Positions 63,185-64,000 of a stretch of 64,000 nucleotides of DNA are shown piece by piece. The notes below the pieces were generated by a model, which did not search any database, was not told the origin of the DNA, and worked only from the letters and a program-made list of their open reading frames with translations. The position numbers and the translations under genes are program-made. The stretch is from Panax quinquefolius. Lineage: Eukaryota > Streptophyta > Magnoliopsida > Apiales > Araliaceae. Location: contig CM035164.1 of the NCBI GenBank assembly GCA_020205615.1, positions 3,127,501 through 3,191,500 on the forward strand. The letters run 5' to 3'. The stretch's first letter is position 1. Every line of letters begins with the position of its first letter.

Positions 63185-63337
63185 TCATTCCCCTCTTATA
63201 AGGATTCTGTCCCCAGAATCACAACTCAAACAACACATTCATTATATTCTTCCCTACTTACAAAGATTCTGTCCCTAGAATCGAAGACACAGATTAAACA
63301 AATAACTCAGGGTACTCTTTCATCATTTTCTCTTCGA
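63185..63337 (-). repeat. Orphan copy of the internal 3' end outside LTR-B
   Basis: Nearly identical to 55481-55633 (polypurine tract and the last chromodomain codons), on the wrong side of LTR-B. It ends at TCTTCGA, where copia integrase begins. Confidence 0.88.
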
Positions 63338-64000
63338 AAATGACAGTCGGTAAATCATGTCGTAAATGAATCACCTGTTAAGGGTTCAAGATATTTAATT
63401 ATTGATAGGGACTCAAACTCAATATATATTCTCAGCCTCCTTTGAGGACCCATCTTTGTACGTTATGGAGGATAAATTGGAACATACACCGCACAACCAA
63501 ATATTCTTAGATGGAAAATATTTGGCTTATGACCAAAAACCAATTGTAATGGGGAGAATTTGTGATATGATGTTGGCCTAATGCGAATAAGTGTTGTTGC
63601 ATGTAAAATAGTGTGCCCCCAAACAGAGACAGGAAGTTTTGTTCTCATGAGCAATGGTCTTGCAATTAACTGGAGGTGTTTAATAAATGATCCAGCAAGA
63701 CCATTTTGAGTATGAACATGGGCAACTGGATGTTCATTGTTTATCCCAAGTGACATGCAATAATCATTAAATGTTTGGGATGTGAATTCACCAGCATTGT
63801 CAAGACCCATAGTATTGATTGTATAATCCGGAAATTATGCTCGTAATCTAATAATTTGAACAAGTAATCTCGCAAACGCCAAGTTGCAAGTTGATAATAA
63901 ACACACATGTGACCATCTTGTATATGCATCTATTAAAACCATAAAATATCTAAATAGTCCACTTGGTGGTTGAATAGGCACACAAATATCTCCTTGAATA
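63338..64000 (-). pseudogene. Copia integrase, partial
   Basis: From the window edge downward the minus strand reads a core with the segment DNAGEFTSQTFNDYCMSLGI (second catalytic Asp) and VAHVHTQNGLAGSFIKHL, where Gly stands in place of the catalytic Glu. It continues ARPLLMRTKLPVSVWGHTILHA...SPLQLVFGHKPNIFHLRIFGCAVYVP and on to DCHF at the gypsy junction. Two frames are used, with a break near 63810-63830. The rest of this copia is at 47042-52286. Confidence 0.9.

Larger units (their letters stand above)
52287..63337 (-). mobile_element. Second Del/Tekay-like gypsy element, irregular tandem, minus strand
   Basis: From left to right on the plus strand: LTR-A (52287-55480), internal region in reverse order from polypurine tract to primer site (55481-61351), LTR-B (61352-63184), then a 153-bp piece that repeats the 3' end of the internal region (63185-63337) joined directly to copia. 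There is no matching target duplication, and about 20-30 bp of copia are missing at the junction. LTR family differs from the first gypsy lineage (TGTAACATTC...GGGGGTGTCACA on the minus strand). Gag, protease, RT, RNase H, integrase and chromodomain traces are all present but broken. Confidence 0.88.
47042..64000 (-). mobile_element. Ty1/copia element on the minus strand, twice interrupted, running off the window
   Basis: Partial 3' LTR 47042-47269, polypurine tract 47270-47281, RNase H 47404-47862 and 50583-50883, RT 50880-51545, integrase/RT linker 51600-52286, integrase 63338-64000. Inserted within it are a gypsy solo LTR (47868-50577) and a second gypsy element (52287-63337). Protein motifs (integrase GHTQNGLA-type region, RT YVDD, RNase H GYSDAGYL, EDNVACIAQLKGGYIKGD) are those of a widespread plant copia group. 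Stops, frameshifts and a lost catalytic Glu make it defective. The 5' LTR and gag are beyond 64000. Confidence 0.88.

Overview
This window looks like nuclear DNA of a flowering plant, most likely a eudicot. It is AT-rich, and two intron-containing plant genes sit in a small island (about 22.0-32.2 kb) inside a thick pile of nested LTR retrotransposons. There are no bacterial operons, RNA genes or CRISPR arrays. Everything here was read by eye: domain names come from motif recognition and exon borders from GT/AG sites plus reading-frame continuity.

Layout. 1-4858: 3' end of a Ty1/copia element that resembles a Sirevirus (coiled-coil ORF, several polypurine tracts, 3.1-kb LTR full of a TCGTAG motif), inserted in the gag zinc knuckle of a Ty3/gypsy element whose pol remnant and 3' LTR run to 8869. 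9661-22017: an inverted LTR of the same gypsy lineage, split by a minus-strand copia element (10098-19388, TSD TTATA). 23221-23837: a two-exon DUF1685 gene. 24731-30710 (minus): a complete eight-exon calcium-dependent protein kinase (CDPK) gene with a 5'UTR intron and an upstream ORF; its last intron carries a TRIM-like element. 32189-47041: an old gypsy LTR split by a complete but defective gypsy (Del/Tekay-like chromovirus) element (32948-45030, TSD CATGG), which itself holds an inverted solo LTR (35451-37858, TSD AATTC). 47042-64000: a minus-strand copia element interrupted by a gypsy solo LTR (47868-50577, TSD ACATT) and by a second Del/Tekay-like element (52287-63337) in an irregular tandem arrangement.

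The most interesting signal is not a protein. Six of the seven related gypsy LTRs carry the same architecture: TATA box, a strong splice-donor-like site (AAG/GTAAGG type), 0.8-1.4 kb of sequence, then a pyrimidine tract with a splice-acceptor-like CAG. The putative intron contains arrays of short hairpins with a near-constant 10-nt loop (GCCYGTAGTG) and stems that change in a compensating way, plus tandem arrays that differ from copy to copy. I know of no description of such an LTR leader intron with hairpin arrays, but I could not search for one.

The CDPK and the DUF1685 gene are convergent, each with intact reading frames and splice sites. They are the only host genes I can support. All retroelement coding regions have stops, frameshifts or lost catalytic residues, so none looks autonomous.
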